From positions 1 to 64,000 of the IMG/VR virus record IMGVR_UViG_3300007504_000003: DNA of 64,000 nt; one strand, given 5' to 3'. Origin of the DNA: a virus. The notes under the pieces were generated by a model. It was given only the letters and a program-made list of their open reading frames with translations, did no database searches and was not told where the DNA came from. The number at the start of each line of letters is the position of its first letter. Position 1 is the first letter of the stretch. Positions 16,137 through 25,091 of the stretch are shown one piece after another. The position numbers and the translations under genes are program-made.

Positions 16137-17125
16137 AGAACCAGTGGACCTTGAGGAAGCTGCCTCCAGTCGTCGTTGTCTCTGGGAACGACACCTTTAT
16201 GGCGAGGTTGGAGGTCGCGAAGGCTCGGAAGACTTTGATGGGGAGGGGCTATCGGTTTCTCCGACTCCCGGGAGAGGACCACTCAGCCCTGGAGGGTCTG
16301 ACGGCTCCTCAAGGGTTTATGTCGCTGGGCAAGGTGCTAGCGGTTGTGACCTCTCCAGAGAAGACCAGCCCGGAGGTTGTTCTTCGTCATTGGGAGAACG
16401 GAGACCCGGATACGTTGCTCCTGTTGCATCAGGAGGGGGCTGTCAGCCGGAAGAAGACGCCTCTCAAGGATCTCCTTGAGAGGCTACCCAACAATGTCCA
16501 CGCCAGATTCTCTCTCCCAAAGCCCTGGGAGGCTCCTAAGCGAGCCGTGAAATACCTGGAGAAGCTGGCTCAAGAGGAGGGCGTCTCTTTGGCCCCTGGT
16601 GTGGCCTCCGGGTTGGTTCAGGTTCAGGGGACCAACCTGGGGTTCCTGCATTTCGAGCTGTGGAAAGCCATTATTCTGGCGAGGTCGGAGGGTGTGGATG
16701 AGGTTGGGGGGTCTCATTTGAAGAGGGTCGTGTCCCCAATCTCCAAAGCATCTGTTGAGCCCGTTGTTCAGGCTCTCGCGAGGAAGGATCCCATGAGACT
16801 GCTCAGGGGTCTGGGGAGGTTGAGGGAGACCCATCCCACGGAGCCGACGATGTTGGTCTGTACCTGGGTTGGAAACGCAGCGACTAGATGGCTTCACGCC
16901 GCGAGCTTGAAAAATCTGGGGGGTTCAGATGAGGATGTGGCGAGCCTGATGGGCGTTCACGTTTTCGTCTACCGGAAGGAGATTCTTCCGGTAGTCCGGG
17001 TGTGGGGTGTGCTGCCTCTGAAGAAGCTCTTACACCGGCTGACGATAGTCACGAGGGCTGTGAGACAGGGGAGGTTGTCCCCGTGGGTCCTTTTGGAGGC
17101 TCAGCTCGTGGTGGCCTGTCGGTAA
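16124..17125 (+). CDS. holA: DNA polymerase III delta subunit-like (clamp loader)
   Basis: A 333-residue protein with the layout of HolA: an N-terminal AAA+-like domain without a P-loop (VVVVSGNDTFMARLEVAKARK, then LRLPGEDHSALEGL and FMSLGKVLAVVTSPEK), a segment on DTLLLLHQE, a helical lid (KRAVKYLEKLAQEEG) and a helical C-terminal collar (PMRLLRGLGRLRE...). Delta opens the sliding clamp. Length is close to bacterial HolA (about 340). The start overlaps holB. The call rests on fold-level pattern and on the neighbouring delta' gene. Confidence 0.65.
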   Translation: MASVKNQWTLRKLPPVVVVSGNDTFMARLEVAKARKTLMGRGYRFLRLPGEDHSALEGLTAPQGFMSLGKVLAVVTSPEKTSPEVVLRHWENGDPDTLLLLHQEGAVSRKKTPLKDLLERLPNNVHARFSLPKPWEAPKRAVKYLEKLAQEEGVSLAPGVASGLVQVQGTNLGFLHFELWKAIILARSEGVDEVGGSHLKRVVSPISKASVEPVVQALARKDPMRLLRGLGRLRETHPTEPTMLVCTWVGNAATRWLHAASLKNLGGSDEDVASLMGVHVFVYRKEILPVVRVWGVLPLKKLLHRLTIVTRAVRQGRLSPWVLLEAQLVVACR

Positions 17126-17203
17126 AACCCGGGGAATTCCACCATAGGTACTATATCGGGATCCTTTGGATCGGCAGTCCTTCGTGGTCCTCGGTAGGGG
17201 GTT

Positions 17204-17209
17204 TATAGC
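17204..17209 (+). promoter_or_regulatory. TATAGC promoter-like element
   Basis: TATAGC ends nine bases before ATG 17219 in the 93-base gap ahead of nrdJ. It fits the recurrent element. Confidence 0.4.
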
Positions 17210-17218
17210 CCTGGTTCT

Positions 17219-20200
17219 ATGCTGTCATCGTTTTTGGACCCCCTCCTCCGAGGCGCCGTGATGCCCGAAGTTCTCCCTGTTGATTCCCGCTCCAGCAGCA
17301 TCACGGCTCCTTCACTGACCTACCCGGAATCAGGCTCTTCCAAGGGGTTCTTCCGCAACCCCCTGTCGGAGTTCATCTACGTCCGCACGTATAGCCGCTG
17401 GTTGGAGGCTGAAGGCCGCCGGGAGACCTGGGATGAGTCCGTGTCCCGGTACTTCGACTTCCTCGCTCAGGAGCGGCCTGAGGTCCCTCAGGCGGTACTT
17501 CAGGAATGTCGGCAGGCGGTCTTGGACATGGAGGTCATGCCCTCGATGAGGGCCCTCTGGTCTGCGGGTGAGGCAGCACGCCGGGACAACACCTGCGTGT
17601 ACAACTGCTCGTTCCACCCGGTTGACAACCTCCGGGCGTTCTCGGAGCTGCTCCATGTCCTGATGTGCGGGACCGGGTGTGGGTTCTCCGTGGAGAAGGA
17701 GTTTGTCTCCAACCTCCCCCCGGTCGGGGACCTCAAGGGTGGCGACCCGATCCCTTACGTGATCGGGGACAGCACGGAGGGCTGGGCTGATGCGTTGTTC
17801 TTCGGGATGACTCACTGGTGGAAGGGCTACCGGGTCGCCTTTGACTACAGCCAGATTCGGGCCGCGGGGTCGGTCTTGAAGATCAAGGGTGGTCGGTCCA
17901 GTGGGCCGGATCCCCTCCGTCGGCTGATGGAGTTCGCGGAGGAGGTGGTTCTGGGTGCCGCCGGCCGGCGGATCAAGCCGATCGAGTGCCACGATATCTG
18001 TTGTCAGATCGCTGAGATCGTCATGGTCGGCGGCTTCCGCCGAGCGGCTCTCATCTCCATCTCCTCTCCGGATGACGAGGAGATGAGGCACGCGAAGGAC
18101 TGGAGTCGTGGGGACTTCCCCACGATCCGCTACATGTCGAACAACTCGGCGTACTGGCTGGATCGGCCTTCTGAAGAAGTTTTCTGGGGCGAGTGGTCTG
18201 CCCTGGTCCGCTCCAAGTCAGGAGAGCGAGGGTTCCTGATCGACAACTGGCACAAGCGGGCGGCGCTTCGGGAGCCGAACACCTGTCGGACCAACCCCTG
18301 TATCAGTGTCCGCTCCTGGGTCAACACCCTCAACGGGCCTCGGCAAGTCTCCCAGCTCATCGGGCAGCCTTTCGAGGCAATCGTGGACGGCAAGGTTTAC
18401 TCGTCCAGCGACCGTGGCTTCTGGCTCACGGGTGAAAAGGAGCTGTTCCGACTGGCGACGACGGAAGGCTACAGTCTGGAGCTGACGGGGAACCACAAGG
18501 TCTGTCGGGTAGTTCAGTCCCGTCGAGTCCAGAGGTTCGAGTGGGTGGAAGCCTCTGAGCTGGAGGCTGGCGACCTCATCCGGCTCAACAACCACCGGGC
18601 AGTCGAGCTGGCTGGGGACGAGGTCGCAAAGGCTCGTGGCTGGCTGATGGGTTCCTTGCTGGGTGACGGCACCTTCACGGTGGAATCCTCCGAGACCAAG
18701 AGCGATCACGGCCACCTTCGCTTCTGGGGTGACGACGCTGAGCACATGGCTGTTCAGGCGTTAGAGCGGGTCAAGACGGCAGGCTTGAGAATCCGAGCTG
18801 ACGCCAAGCCCAACCAGAACAAGACCAACGGGTGCTGGCAGGTCTCCAGCACGGCTCTGGCTGGGATGGCAGAGACTACCTATGGGATGGTCCCGGCCTC
18901 CAAGACCATCACCCGGAAGTTGGAGCAGGAGACCGAGGACTTCATCTCTGGGTTCCTGTCGGGGCTGTTCGATGCAGACGGGTCGGTTCAGGGTTCGCAG
19001 GAGAAGGGTGTCTCGGTTCGGCTGGGGCAAGCCAACCTGAACACCCTGGAAGCTGCTCAGCGGATGCTGCTTCGGCTCGGTGTCGTCTCCACTATCTACA
19101 AGGAGCGTCAGCCTGAGGGCTACCGCAATCTCCCCGATGGCAAGGGAGGCTATGGCTCCTACTGGTGCAAGGCAATGCATGAGCTGGTCATCGCCAAGGA
19201 CAACCTGTTCCAGTTCGAGTCGATGGTTGGGTTCACCGAGCCTGCGAAGGCGGCTCTCCTGGTGGACCTGCTGGGTCAGTACCGTCGCCAGCCGAACCGG
19301 GAGCGGTTCGTGGTTCGGGTCGAGTCCATGACCTCGATGGGCGTGGAGAAGGTCTACGACTGCACCGTCCCGGAGCTGGGGGCCTTCGATGCCAATGGGC
19401 TCTACGTCCACAACTGCTCGGAGATTTCCCTCCGGTTCTCCAGGGCGACGGATCCCTGGACGGGTGAGGGTGGTGGGGGCAGCTTCTGTGTCTCCGGGGA
19501 CACTCCGCTCATTACCCGGCAAGGTCTCTACAACATCAAGGATGTTGTAGGCAAATCTGTGGAAATCTGGAATGGGGAACGGTGGTCTGAAGTTCGCCCT
19601 TTTCAGACTGGAATCGGGCAGAAGCTCTATCGGGTCCACATGTCGGATGGCTCCTACCTGGACACCACGGCGTACCATCGTTTCTCGGTGTCAACCAAGG
19701 ATGTCAGGTCGGGAAAGTTCAAGGCGATGACGGTAGCCGAGATGCTCGACAACCCCATCAAGGCTGCTCGTCGTACTGAGCCTTTCCAGATCGTGCAGGA
19801 GGGGGGACAGTCGGTAGGCTCTGATTGGGCTTACACGATGGGGGCTATTGTTGGGGACGGGACTGTCAGGCGGAAGACTCGCAAGTCCGGTTACGTTTGG
19901 GAGGGTTCCTACGCGGAGTCTTTTGGGGCGAAGGATAGCGTCATGCCCATTCAGGGGGTCGCCGGCAACCCTCGCGTTGCCAACGCAGGGAATTTGGCTT
20001 TGCAGAAGGTCTCCTATTTCTGTGCCAACCATGATCCCGAGATGGTCTCCGCTCTGAAGACCGACCCGGAAGCCCTTAACGGCGTGTTCCAGTGGTGCCG
20101 TGAGGACATTCTCAGCTTCCTGGCAGGGTGGCTGGATGCTGATGGAACCGCCACCGATACAGGTCGTGTGCGGCTCTACCTGAGTGGTGAGGCTCGGGCG

Positions 20201-21436
20201 CGGAAGGTTCAGCTTCTATTGACTCGGTGCGGCATCCGGTCGAGTATTGGCCTGCTGGGAAGGGCGGGGACGGAGACCAATCTGGGTGTCCGAAGGAAGG
20301 ATCTCTGGTACGTGGACATTACGGACTGTGCCAGCATCCCGTGTCATCGCTTGGACACGTCGAGAGGACACAAGCCCCGGTTCAAGTCGAAGTTCCAAAC
20401 CATCCGGTCCATCGAAGAACTGCCGGGTCTCCACCACACGTTCTGTTTTGAGGAGCCCGAGCGGCACATGGGGGTCTTTGGGAATACCTTGACTTACCAG
20501 TGCAACCTGACCGCGGCTGTCATGCGTCCGTGGGATACTGAAGCCTCGATGGCGAGGAAGGTTCGCCTCGCGACGTGGCTGGGTGTGATTCAGGCGTCCT
20601 TCACGGACTTCCCCTATCTCCGCCCGGCGTGGTCGGAGATCTGCAACCAGGATCGGCTCCTGGGGGTCGATATCACGGGTCAGTGCGACAACCCGGCTCT
20701 GAGCCAGAACTGGCAGGTGATGTTGAACCTCAACCGCGTCGCTCAGGACACGGCGGCAGAGGCAGCCGGGTGGATGGATCTCCCCTTCCCGGTGGCGATC
20801 ACCTGCGGGAAGCCTAGCGGCAATTCCAGTCAGCTCCTCGATTGCGCCAGCGGTTTCCACCCTCGTCACAGCCGCTACTACTTCCGGCATGTCCGGATCG
20901 CCGCCAGTGATCCGCTGTTCGCCCTCGTCCGGGACTCCGGCGTGCCCGTCTTCAAGGAGAACGGGCAGGAGCACCTCTCGGACGAGGAGGTTTCCGTCTG
21001 GGTGGCTCGTTTCCCGGTGAAGGCTCCTGATCACGCAGTCCTCAGGGAGGATGAGACTGCCCTGGGTCAGCTCGACCGGTACCTCAACATCATGAGGACA
21101 TGGTGCTCTGAGAGAGGGCACAACCAGTCCGCGACCATCTACGTCCGGGAAGAGGAGTGGGCCGAGGTCGGTCAGTGGGTCTATGACCACTTCGATGAGA
21201 TCACCGGTCTCTCGTTCCTCCCCTATGATGGGGGGAGGTACACCCTGGCCCCCTACGAGGAGGTCACCGCGAGTCAGTACCGGGAAGCCGTCAACGACTT
21301 CCCGGAGATCGACTACGCCCTCTTGAGCTACTATGAGAAGGAGGACCGCGGCGGCGGCTCGGCGGAGCTAGCTTGCTCAGGGGGGGCCTGTGAAGTTGAT
21401 TGGAGCCTGGAGGCGGAGCAGGCCAGCAAGGCTTAG
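17219..21436 (+). CDS. nrdJ: Class II (B12-dependent) ribonucleotide reductase with two inteins
   Basis: A 1405-codon frame; removing two inteins (372 and 338 residues) leaves a 695-residue extein, close to monomeric ribonucleoside triphosphate reductases. Extein marks: DNTCVYNCSF and MCGTGCGFSVE, the active-site NPCSEI, FCNLTAAV, and a C-terminal redox pair CSGGACEVD. It reduces ribonucleotides to deoxyribonucleotides using adenosylcobalamin, so it works without oxygen and without a second subunit. ATG 17219 lacks a good ribosome site; ATG 17261 has GAGG upstream and is the alternative. Inteins sit at NP|CSEI and GGSF|CNLT, both in the catalytic core, so no activity is possible before splicing. 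Confidence 0.9.
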   Translation: MLSSFLDPLLRGAVMPEVLPVDSRSSSITAPSLTYPESGSSKGFFRNPLSEFIYVRTYSRWLEAEGRRETWDESVSRYFDFLAQERPEVPQAVLQECRQAVLDMEVMPSMRALWSAGEAARRDNTCVYNCSFHPVDNLRAFSELLHVLMCGTGCGFSVEKEFVSNLPPVGDLKGGDPIPYVIGDSTEGWADALFFGMTHWWKGYRVAFDYSQIRAAGSVLKIKGGRSSGPDPLRRLMEFAEEVVLGAAGRRIKPIECHDICCQIAEIVMVGGFRRAALISISSPDDEEMRHAKDWSRGDFPTIRYMSNNSAYWLDRPSEEVFWGEWSALVRSKSGERGFLIDNWHKRAALREPNTCRTNPCISVRSWVNTLNGPRQVSQLIGQPFEAIVDGKVYSSSDRGFWLTGEKELFRLATTEGYSLELTGNHKVCRVVQSRRVQRFEWVEASELEAGDLIRLNNHRAVELAGDEVAKARGWLMGSLLGDGTFTVESSETKSDHGHLRFWGDDAEHMAVQALERVKTAGLRIRADAKPNQNKTNGCWQVSSTALAGMAETTYGMVPASKTITRKLEQETEDFISGFLSGLFDADGSVQGSQEKGVSVRLGQANLNTLEAAQRMLLRLGVVSTIYKERQPEGYRNLPDGKGGYGSYWCKAMHELVIAKDNLFQFESMVGFTEPAKAALLVDLLGQYRRQPNRERFVVRVESMTSMGVEKVYDCTVPELGAFDANGLYVHNCSEISLRFSRATDPWTGEGGGGSFCVSGDTPLITRQGLYNIKDVVGKSVEIWNGERWSEVRPFQTGIGQKLYRVHMSDGSYLDTTAYHRFSVSTKDVRSGKFKAMTVAEMLDNPIKAARRTEPFQIVQEGGQSVGSDWAYTMGAIVGDGTVRRKTRKSGYVWEGSYAESFGAKDSVMPIQGVAGNPRVANAGNLALQKVSYFCANHDPEMVSALKTDPEALNGVFQWCREDILSFLAGWLDADGTATDTGRVRLYLSGEARARKVQLLLTRCGIRSSIGLLGRAGTETNLGVRRKDLWYVDITDCASIPCHRLDTSRGHKPRFKSKFQTIRSIEELPGLHHTFCFEEPERHMGVFGNTLTYQCNLTAAVMRPWDTEASMARKVRLATWLGVIQASFTDFPYLRPAWSEICNQDRLLGVDITGQCDNPALSQNWQVMLNLNRVAQDTAAEAAGWMDLPFPVAITCGKPSGNSSQLLDCASGFHPRHSRYYFRHVRIAASDPLFALVRDSGVPVFKENGQEHLSDEEVSVWVARFPVKAPDHAVLREDETALGQLDRYLNIMRTWCSERGHNQSATIYVREEEWAEVGQWVYDHFDEITGLSFLPYDGGRYTLAPYEEVTASQYREAVNDFPEIDYALLSYYEKEDRGGGSAELACSGGACEVDWSLEAEQASKA
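18299..19414 (+). other. Intein 1 of NrdJ (LAGLIDADG type)
   Basis: A 372-residue intein starting with Cys (CISVRSWVNT) and ending GLYVHN, followed by extein Cys of CSEI. Block B has LTGNHKVCRV. Two LAGLIDADG-like motifs, MGSLLGDGTF and LSGLFDADGS, mark a homing endonuclease. The last His-Asn and +1 Cys are as in standard class 1 inteins, so splicing is expected. Confidence 0.9.
19487..20500 (+). other. Intein 2 of NrdJ (Gln-terminated, LAGLIDADG type)
   Basis: A 338-residue intein starting with Cys (CVSGDTPLITRQGLY) and ending FGNTLTYQ before extein Cys of CNLT. Its C-terminal residue is Gln instead of Asn, a known variant class of inteins. Block B reads DTTAYHRFSV. LAGLIDADG motifs are MGAIVGDGTV and LAGWLDADGT. 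The extein between the two inteins is only 24 residues. Confidence 0.85.
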
Positions 21437-21624
21437 ACAGGGCTCCTCTTGTAAGAGACCTCCCCGCCGCCTCGTTTCCAAGCGGCGCGGATTCGGTCGG
21501 GGAGCCCCTCTTCTTCGTCCAGGTCGAAGCTCGTGACCGAGAGGAAGATTCGTCCCTCTCTCCACCCCACCGCGAGGATCTTGTCCCTGGGAAGGGCGAA
21601 CCCTGGGAAGGGGGTGAGCGTCAT
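21433..21624 (-). CDS. Small hypothetical protein
   Basis: A 63-residue protein on the minus strand, converging on nrdJ with a 4-base overlap. Its start lies 10 bases after the stop of 21635-22063, so both are probably on one transcript. Composition is ordinary (MTLTPFPGFALPRDKILAVG...). No motif; function unknown. Confidence 0.5.
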   Translation of the reverse strand: MTLTPFPGFALPRDKILAVGWREGRIFLSVTSFDLDEEEGLPDRIRAAWKRGGGEVSYKRSPV

Positions 21625-21634
21625 CGACGAGCCT

Positions 21635-22063
21635 TTAGCGGAAGGACTCGTCGTTCATGGGGCACTCCACCCCGCCGCCACCATTCGCCCACGCTGCGAT
21701 GAAAGCCTCGTAGGTGGCTTCGCCGTCGTAGCCCTCTTCGACGCACCAGAGCAGCGAGGACGTGTCGCGGAAGGTAATCCGGATCAGCCGGTCGTCGCTG
21801 AAGGCCACCGCCGCGACCTGCTTGGCCCGGATCGCAGCCTTGCCCGTGTGGTCCGAGAGGACCACCCAGCCACGGGTCTGCCCCTCGACGTTCCGGGTGA
21901 CCCTGCCGTACACCCTGGCCCCGTCTTCCGACGTGAAGCTGTTGGAGTCGCCGTTGATCGCGAGGTGGATCTTGCTGTTGGAGTAGGAGATGCCATTGAC
22001 GGCATCGCAGGCCAGGGCGATCAGGGCTCCCTGGGAGGTGAATCGGGCGATTCGGTTACGCAT
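21635..22063 (-). CDS. Hypothetical protein
   Basis: A 142-residue protein of beta-rich appearance (many alternating hydrophobic residues, e.g. GWVVLSDHTGKAAIRAKQVAAVAF). No recognisable motif. It is preceded by a clear CGTATACA element 22 bases upstream and forms a two-gene minus-strand island between nrdJ and the recD2 unit. Function unknown. Confidence 0.6.
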   Translation of the reverse strand: MRNRIARFTSQGALIALACDAVNGISYSNSKIHLAINGDSNSFTSEDGARVYGRVTRNVEGQTRGWVVLSDHTGKAAIRAKQVAAVAFSDDRLIRITFRDTSSLLWCVEEGYDGEATYEAFIAAWANGGGGVECPMNDESFR

Positions 22064-22085
22064 TGCACTCTCGGTTGGTCCCTCT

Positions 22086-22093
22086 TGTATACG
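22086..22093 (-). promoter_or_regulatory. CGTATACA promoter-like element
   Basis: The minus strand reads GGTCGTATACAAGAGGG, 22 bases before ATG 22063. It shares GGTCGTATA and AAGAGGGAC-type flanks with the copy at 10628-10635. Confidence 0.55.
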
Positions 22094-22169
22094 ACCGCCC
22101 TGTAAAAACTTACGCCGAGAATTCTTCCTCGGGTGGTCTTTTTCTGGGAGGGGTTTCGTAGAGGGATCT

Positions 22170-22694
22170 ATGAGTGCAGAGTTTCGAGCCCTCGTGATTG
22201 AGGGCGTATTCTATCGGCTGGATGGTCGTCTCCACTGCCGTCAGGATGACGGTGAGGAATGCCTTGTTTTGGATCGCCTCTCCCTTTTCCTGGGAGAGGC
22301 GGTTCACTTTGCAGCCCAGCATGTCCCTCCGAACCCGCCTCGCGTGGGATCTTGGGGGTTGGGGAGTTGTCTGGGCGAAGCGACGGGGTGGTGTTCGTAC
22401 CATCACCGGGATCCTCACCGGCTCTTCCAAACACATGGTCAGGGGACTTTGGTGGGGGAGGGGTCTCGCTGGTGGGTTCGCGGCGTAGACGGCTCTCCCC
22501 TCGCCCGGGGAGTTGAGGAGGTGTTGGACGGTCACCACGGGAGGATTTTGATGGCTTCGGCGTGGACCGTTGACCAGATGAGGGATCGGGTTCTCGCTTC
22601 GGGGATGGGCGATCGGGTGCAAGATCTGACTCATAAGGCAGAGGATCTACGGGCTGTTGTGGGCAAGATAGTTGACTCCACCGGAGGAGACTGA
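22170..22694 (+). CDS. Hypothetical protein
   Basis: A 174-residue protein starting at ATG 22170 (GAGGGA upstream). The N-terminal half has a YRLDGRLHCRQDDGEECLVL segment; the C-terminal half is helical (VDQMRDRVLASGMGDRVQDLTHKAEDLRA, in pieces). No known domain. Its TGA overlaps the ATG of recD2 (TGATG), so it is coupled to the helicase and may work with it. Confidence 0.6.
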   Translation: MSAEFRALVIEGVFYRLDGRLHCRQDDGEECLVLDRLSLFLGEAVHFAAQHVPPNPPRVGSWGLGSCLGEATGWCSYHHRDPHRLFQTHGQGTLVGEGSRWWVRGVDGSPLARGVEEVLDGHHGRILMASAWTVDQMRDRVLASGMGDRVQDLTHKAEDLRAVVGKIVDSTGGD

Positions 22695-25060
22695 TGCTCT
22701 ACTACAGCGGTCGAGTGAACCGGGTGATTTTCGAGAACCCGGCAGACGCCTTCTACATCTTGGTGGTTCGCCTGGACGAGCAGTTTCAGGAAGACAGCCT
22801 CGTGACCTCGTCTACGATTTGCGTCCGCGGGAACATCCTGGGGATGAAGGTTGCGGTAGGGACGTGGTTCGGCTTTGAGGGGAAGTGGGTCAATGACCCG
22901 AGGTACGGCAGGCAGGTGAAGATCGTGAAGTCCCCGGTGGTCCGGGGAGGGTGGACGACAGAAGTAGCCGTCGCCATGCTTCCGAATCACGGGGTCCCGA
23001 CTCGGGTCGCGGAGCGACTGGCGGAGCATTTCGGAGACTCTCTCGTGTCTTTGCTCGACACGGGCAACCCGGAGCTGTTGGAAGACGTACCTGGAATCAC
23101 CCCTTTCGCGGCGGCTCACGTTTCGGAGCGGTGGACTGCTATTCGTTCCTACTTCGCCGCTTTGGATTTCCTAGGCGATGCGGGTCTGCCTCCCAGCAAG
23201 GTGAGGATGGTCTGGTCGCACTTCGGGGACGAGACGGAGAAGGTGCTGACAAGCAACCCCTGGAGTCTTGTCCAGGTGGACGGGGTGACCTTCCAGCAGG
23301 CCGATGAAGTCGCTCTCAGGATGGGCAAGTCTCCGGATGATCCGAAGCGGGTGGCTGGGGCGGTACTTCATGCGGTGAAGGAGGCTCGTGTCTCCGGGCA
23401 TCTCTATCTGAACACCACCAACCTCTTGGGTGAGGTCCGCTCGATCATCCCTGGAGTCGTCACTCCACAGCGGTTGGCTGCCGGGATTCGTTTCTTGTAT
23501 GAGGGTGACCTGCTGGTGGTGGACCAGAGCACTCGACCTGGGCTGGTGGCGATCTACGATCCCTGGACACACCACCTGGAGTCCGAGTGTGCGAGGCTGC
23601 TCAAGCTTCGCTGGGAGTCGGCTCAAATCGTCGGTGAACGAGCAGAGGGTGTGGTCCGTCTCATGGGGTGGGCTGGCCCCGCGGCGGAGAAGTCGGCAGA
23701 GGCCGGGGGCTCTGTCCGCGAGGTCGCGAGAGCGGCCTTGACGGATTGGTCCGCGGGTTCACGGATGCAGTTGTCGGACCATCAGCTCCTCGGAGCTTTG
23801 AATTCTCTTGTAGAGCCCGTGTCGATTTTGACGGGCCTCCCCGGCACCGGGAAGAGCACGACCCTTCGGGCGGTCGTCAAGGTGCTTCAGGACGCCGACA
23901 TTCAGTTCCTCCTCCTGGCTCCTACCGGGATCGCCGCGAAGAGGATGAACACCTTGACGGGGGCTCCCGCTTACACCATTCACCGAGCCTTTGAGGCAAA
24001 GGGGTGGGATAAGGGTGAAGAGCGGGACGCCACGTATGTGGGGGTCGTGGGGTCCGGGGCTCAGGAAGGGGGGAACGGGTCGGATGAGACCTGGGGGAGC
24101 GCGGGAGAGGCGGACGTGGTCATCATTGATGAGTCTTCGATGATGGATCAGCATCTCCTCTACAGGGTCCTGACTTGCACTCGCTCGGATGCCAGGATCG
24201 TGTTCGTCGGTGACGCAGCCCAGCTACCTTCGGTGGGTCCTGGGAATGTCCTGAGGGATCTGATCGCGACGGAGATCTTCCCGACAGTCAACCTGACGCA
24301 GATTTTCCGACAAGCGGACACCAGTGATATCGTAGTCGCTGCCCACGATATCTATAACGGCGTGGTCCCGACCCCCTCTCTCAAGGGAGATTTTACTCTC
24401 TTGGAGACTCCTGATGAGGACAAGGTTCAAGACCTCATTCTGAAGTTGGCTACAGGCTTGTACGAGCGGCGTCGGAATTTTCAGGTGCTCTCGCCCAGGC
24501 TCGGTGGGGTCATCGGGGTCACGAAGCTGAATGAGAAGCTTCGTGGGCTCTTGAATCCGAAGTCGCCAGGGGTCCAAGAGATGAGGATGGGGAGCGATAT
24601 CGTCCGGGAAGACGATAGGGTCATGGTCGTCAAGAACAACTATGAGCTAGGCGTCTTCAACGGGGACGTGGGCAAGATTGCTCGGATTGATCGGAAGGGC
24701 CGGAACGTGGAGGTGAAGATCCACGGTCCCCCGGTCTCTCATGTGAATTTCCCTTTCCGTGATGCCCCGAGATTCCTGCGGCTTGCCTACTGTCAGACCA
24801 TCCACAAGATGCAGGGGCAGGAGGCTGATGTGATCGTCATGCCCCTGGTCCCCGGATTCGGCTGGCAGCTCCAGAGGAACCTCATCTACACCGCGATCAC
24901 CCGGGCTCGCAAAAAGGTCTTCCTGGTCGGCACCCGTACTGCCCTGTCCCGAGCGGTAGAAAACAACCGTCCGGATGCTCGGAACACGCTGTTTCCTGAG
25001 CGTTTACAGGCTCTTTTTTGTGCTTCTGGGCTAGCCCAGAAAGCCTCTTCCGGGGGGTAA
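22694..25060 (+). CDS. recD2: RecD2-like superfamily 1 DNA helicase
   Basis: A 788-residue SF1B helicase. The N-terminal about 340 residues match the RecD2 extension with helix-hairpin-helix-like segments (LEDVPGITPFAAAHV, and later VDGVTFQQADEVA). Motor motifs follow: Walker A LTGLPGTGKST (about 380), motif Ia LLAPTGIAAKRM, Walker B VVIIDESSMM (about 478), motif III FVGDAAQLPSVG, motif IV VNLTQIFRQ, motif V TIHKMQGQEADVI and motif VI IYTAITRARKKV. RecD2 unwinds DNA 5' to 3' in repair and recombination. It stands next to SSB-like, RuvC and RecA genes. Its stop codon lies inside a strong hairpin. Confidence 0.92.
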   Translation: MLYYSGRVNRVIFENPADAFYILVVRLDEQFQEDSLVTSSTICVRGNILGMKVAVGTWFGFEGKWVNDPRYGRQVKIVKSPVVRGGWTTEVAVAMLPNHGVPTRVAERLAEHFGDSLVSLLDTGNPELLEDVPGITPFAAAHVSERWTAIRSYFAALDFLGDAGLPPSKVRMVWSHFGDETEKVLTSNPWSLVQVDGVTFQQADEVALRMGKSPDDPKRVAGAVLHAVKEARVSGHLYLNTTNLLGEVRSIIPGVVTPQRLAAGIRFLYEGDLLVVDQSTRPGLVAIYDPWTHHLESECARLLKLRWESAQIVGERAEGVVRLMGWAGPAAEKSAEAGGSVREVARAALTDWSAGSRMQLSDHQLLGALNSLVEPVSILTGLPGTGKSTTLRAVVKVLQDADIQFLLLAPTGIAAKRMNTLTGAPAYTIHRAFEAKGWDKGEERDATYVGVVGSGAQEGGNGSDETWGSAGEADVVIIDESSMMDQHLLYRVLTCTRSDARIVFVGDAAQLPSVGPGNVLRDLIATEIFPTVNLTQIFRQADTSDIVVAAHDIYNGVVPTPSLKGDFTLLETPDEDKVQDLILKLATGLYERRRNFQVLSPRLGGVIGVTKLNEKLRGLLNPKSPGVQEMRMGSDIVREDDRVMVVKNNYELGVFNGDVGKIARIDRKGRNVEVKIHGPPVSHVNFPFRDAPRFLRLAYCQTIHKMQGQEADVIVMPLVPGFGWQLQRNLIYTAITRARKKVFLVGTRTALSRAVENNRPDARNTLFPERLQALFCASGLAQKASSGG

Positions 25061-25082
25061 TACCCTTACACCCCGGAAGAGG
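25044..25082 (+). promoter_or_regulatory. 12-bp perfect hairpin covering a ribosome site
   Basis: CCTCTTCCGGGG (25044-25055) pairs perfectly with CCCCGGAAGAGG (25071-25082); the 15-base loop contains the recD2 stop codon. The right arm contains GAAGAGG, the likely ribosome site for ATG 25092. There is no T-run, so translational control or mRNA end protection is more likely than termination. Confidence 0.6.
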
Positions 25083-25091
25083 AAAGTTCCT

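Noticed and set aside
17219-21436. Three separate genes or a disrupted reductase
   Set aside because: The frame is continuous, and the extra segments have intein N- and C-terminal splice residues and LAGLIDADG motifs, so inteins explain them better.
25044-25082. Rho-independent terminator after recD2
   Set aside because: The stem is strong but no T-run follows, and the right arm carries the next gene's ribosome site.
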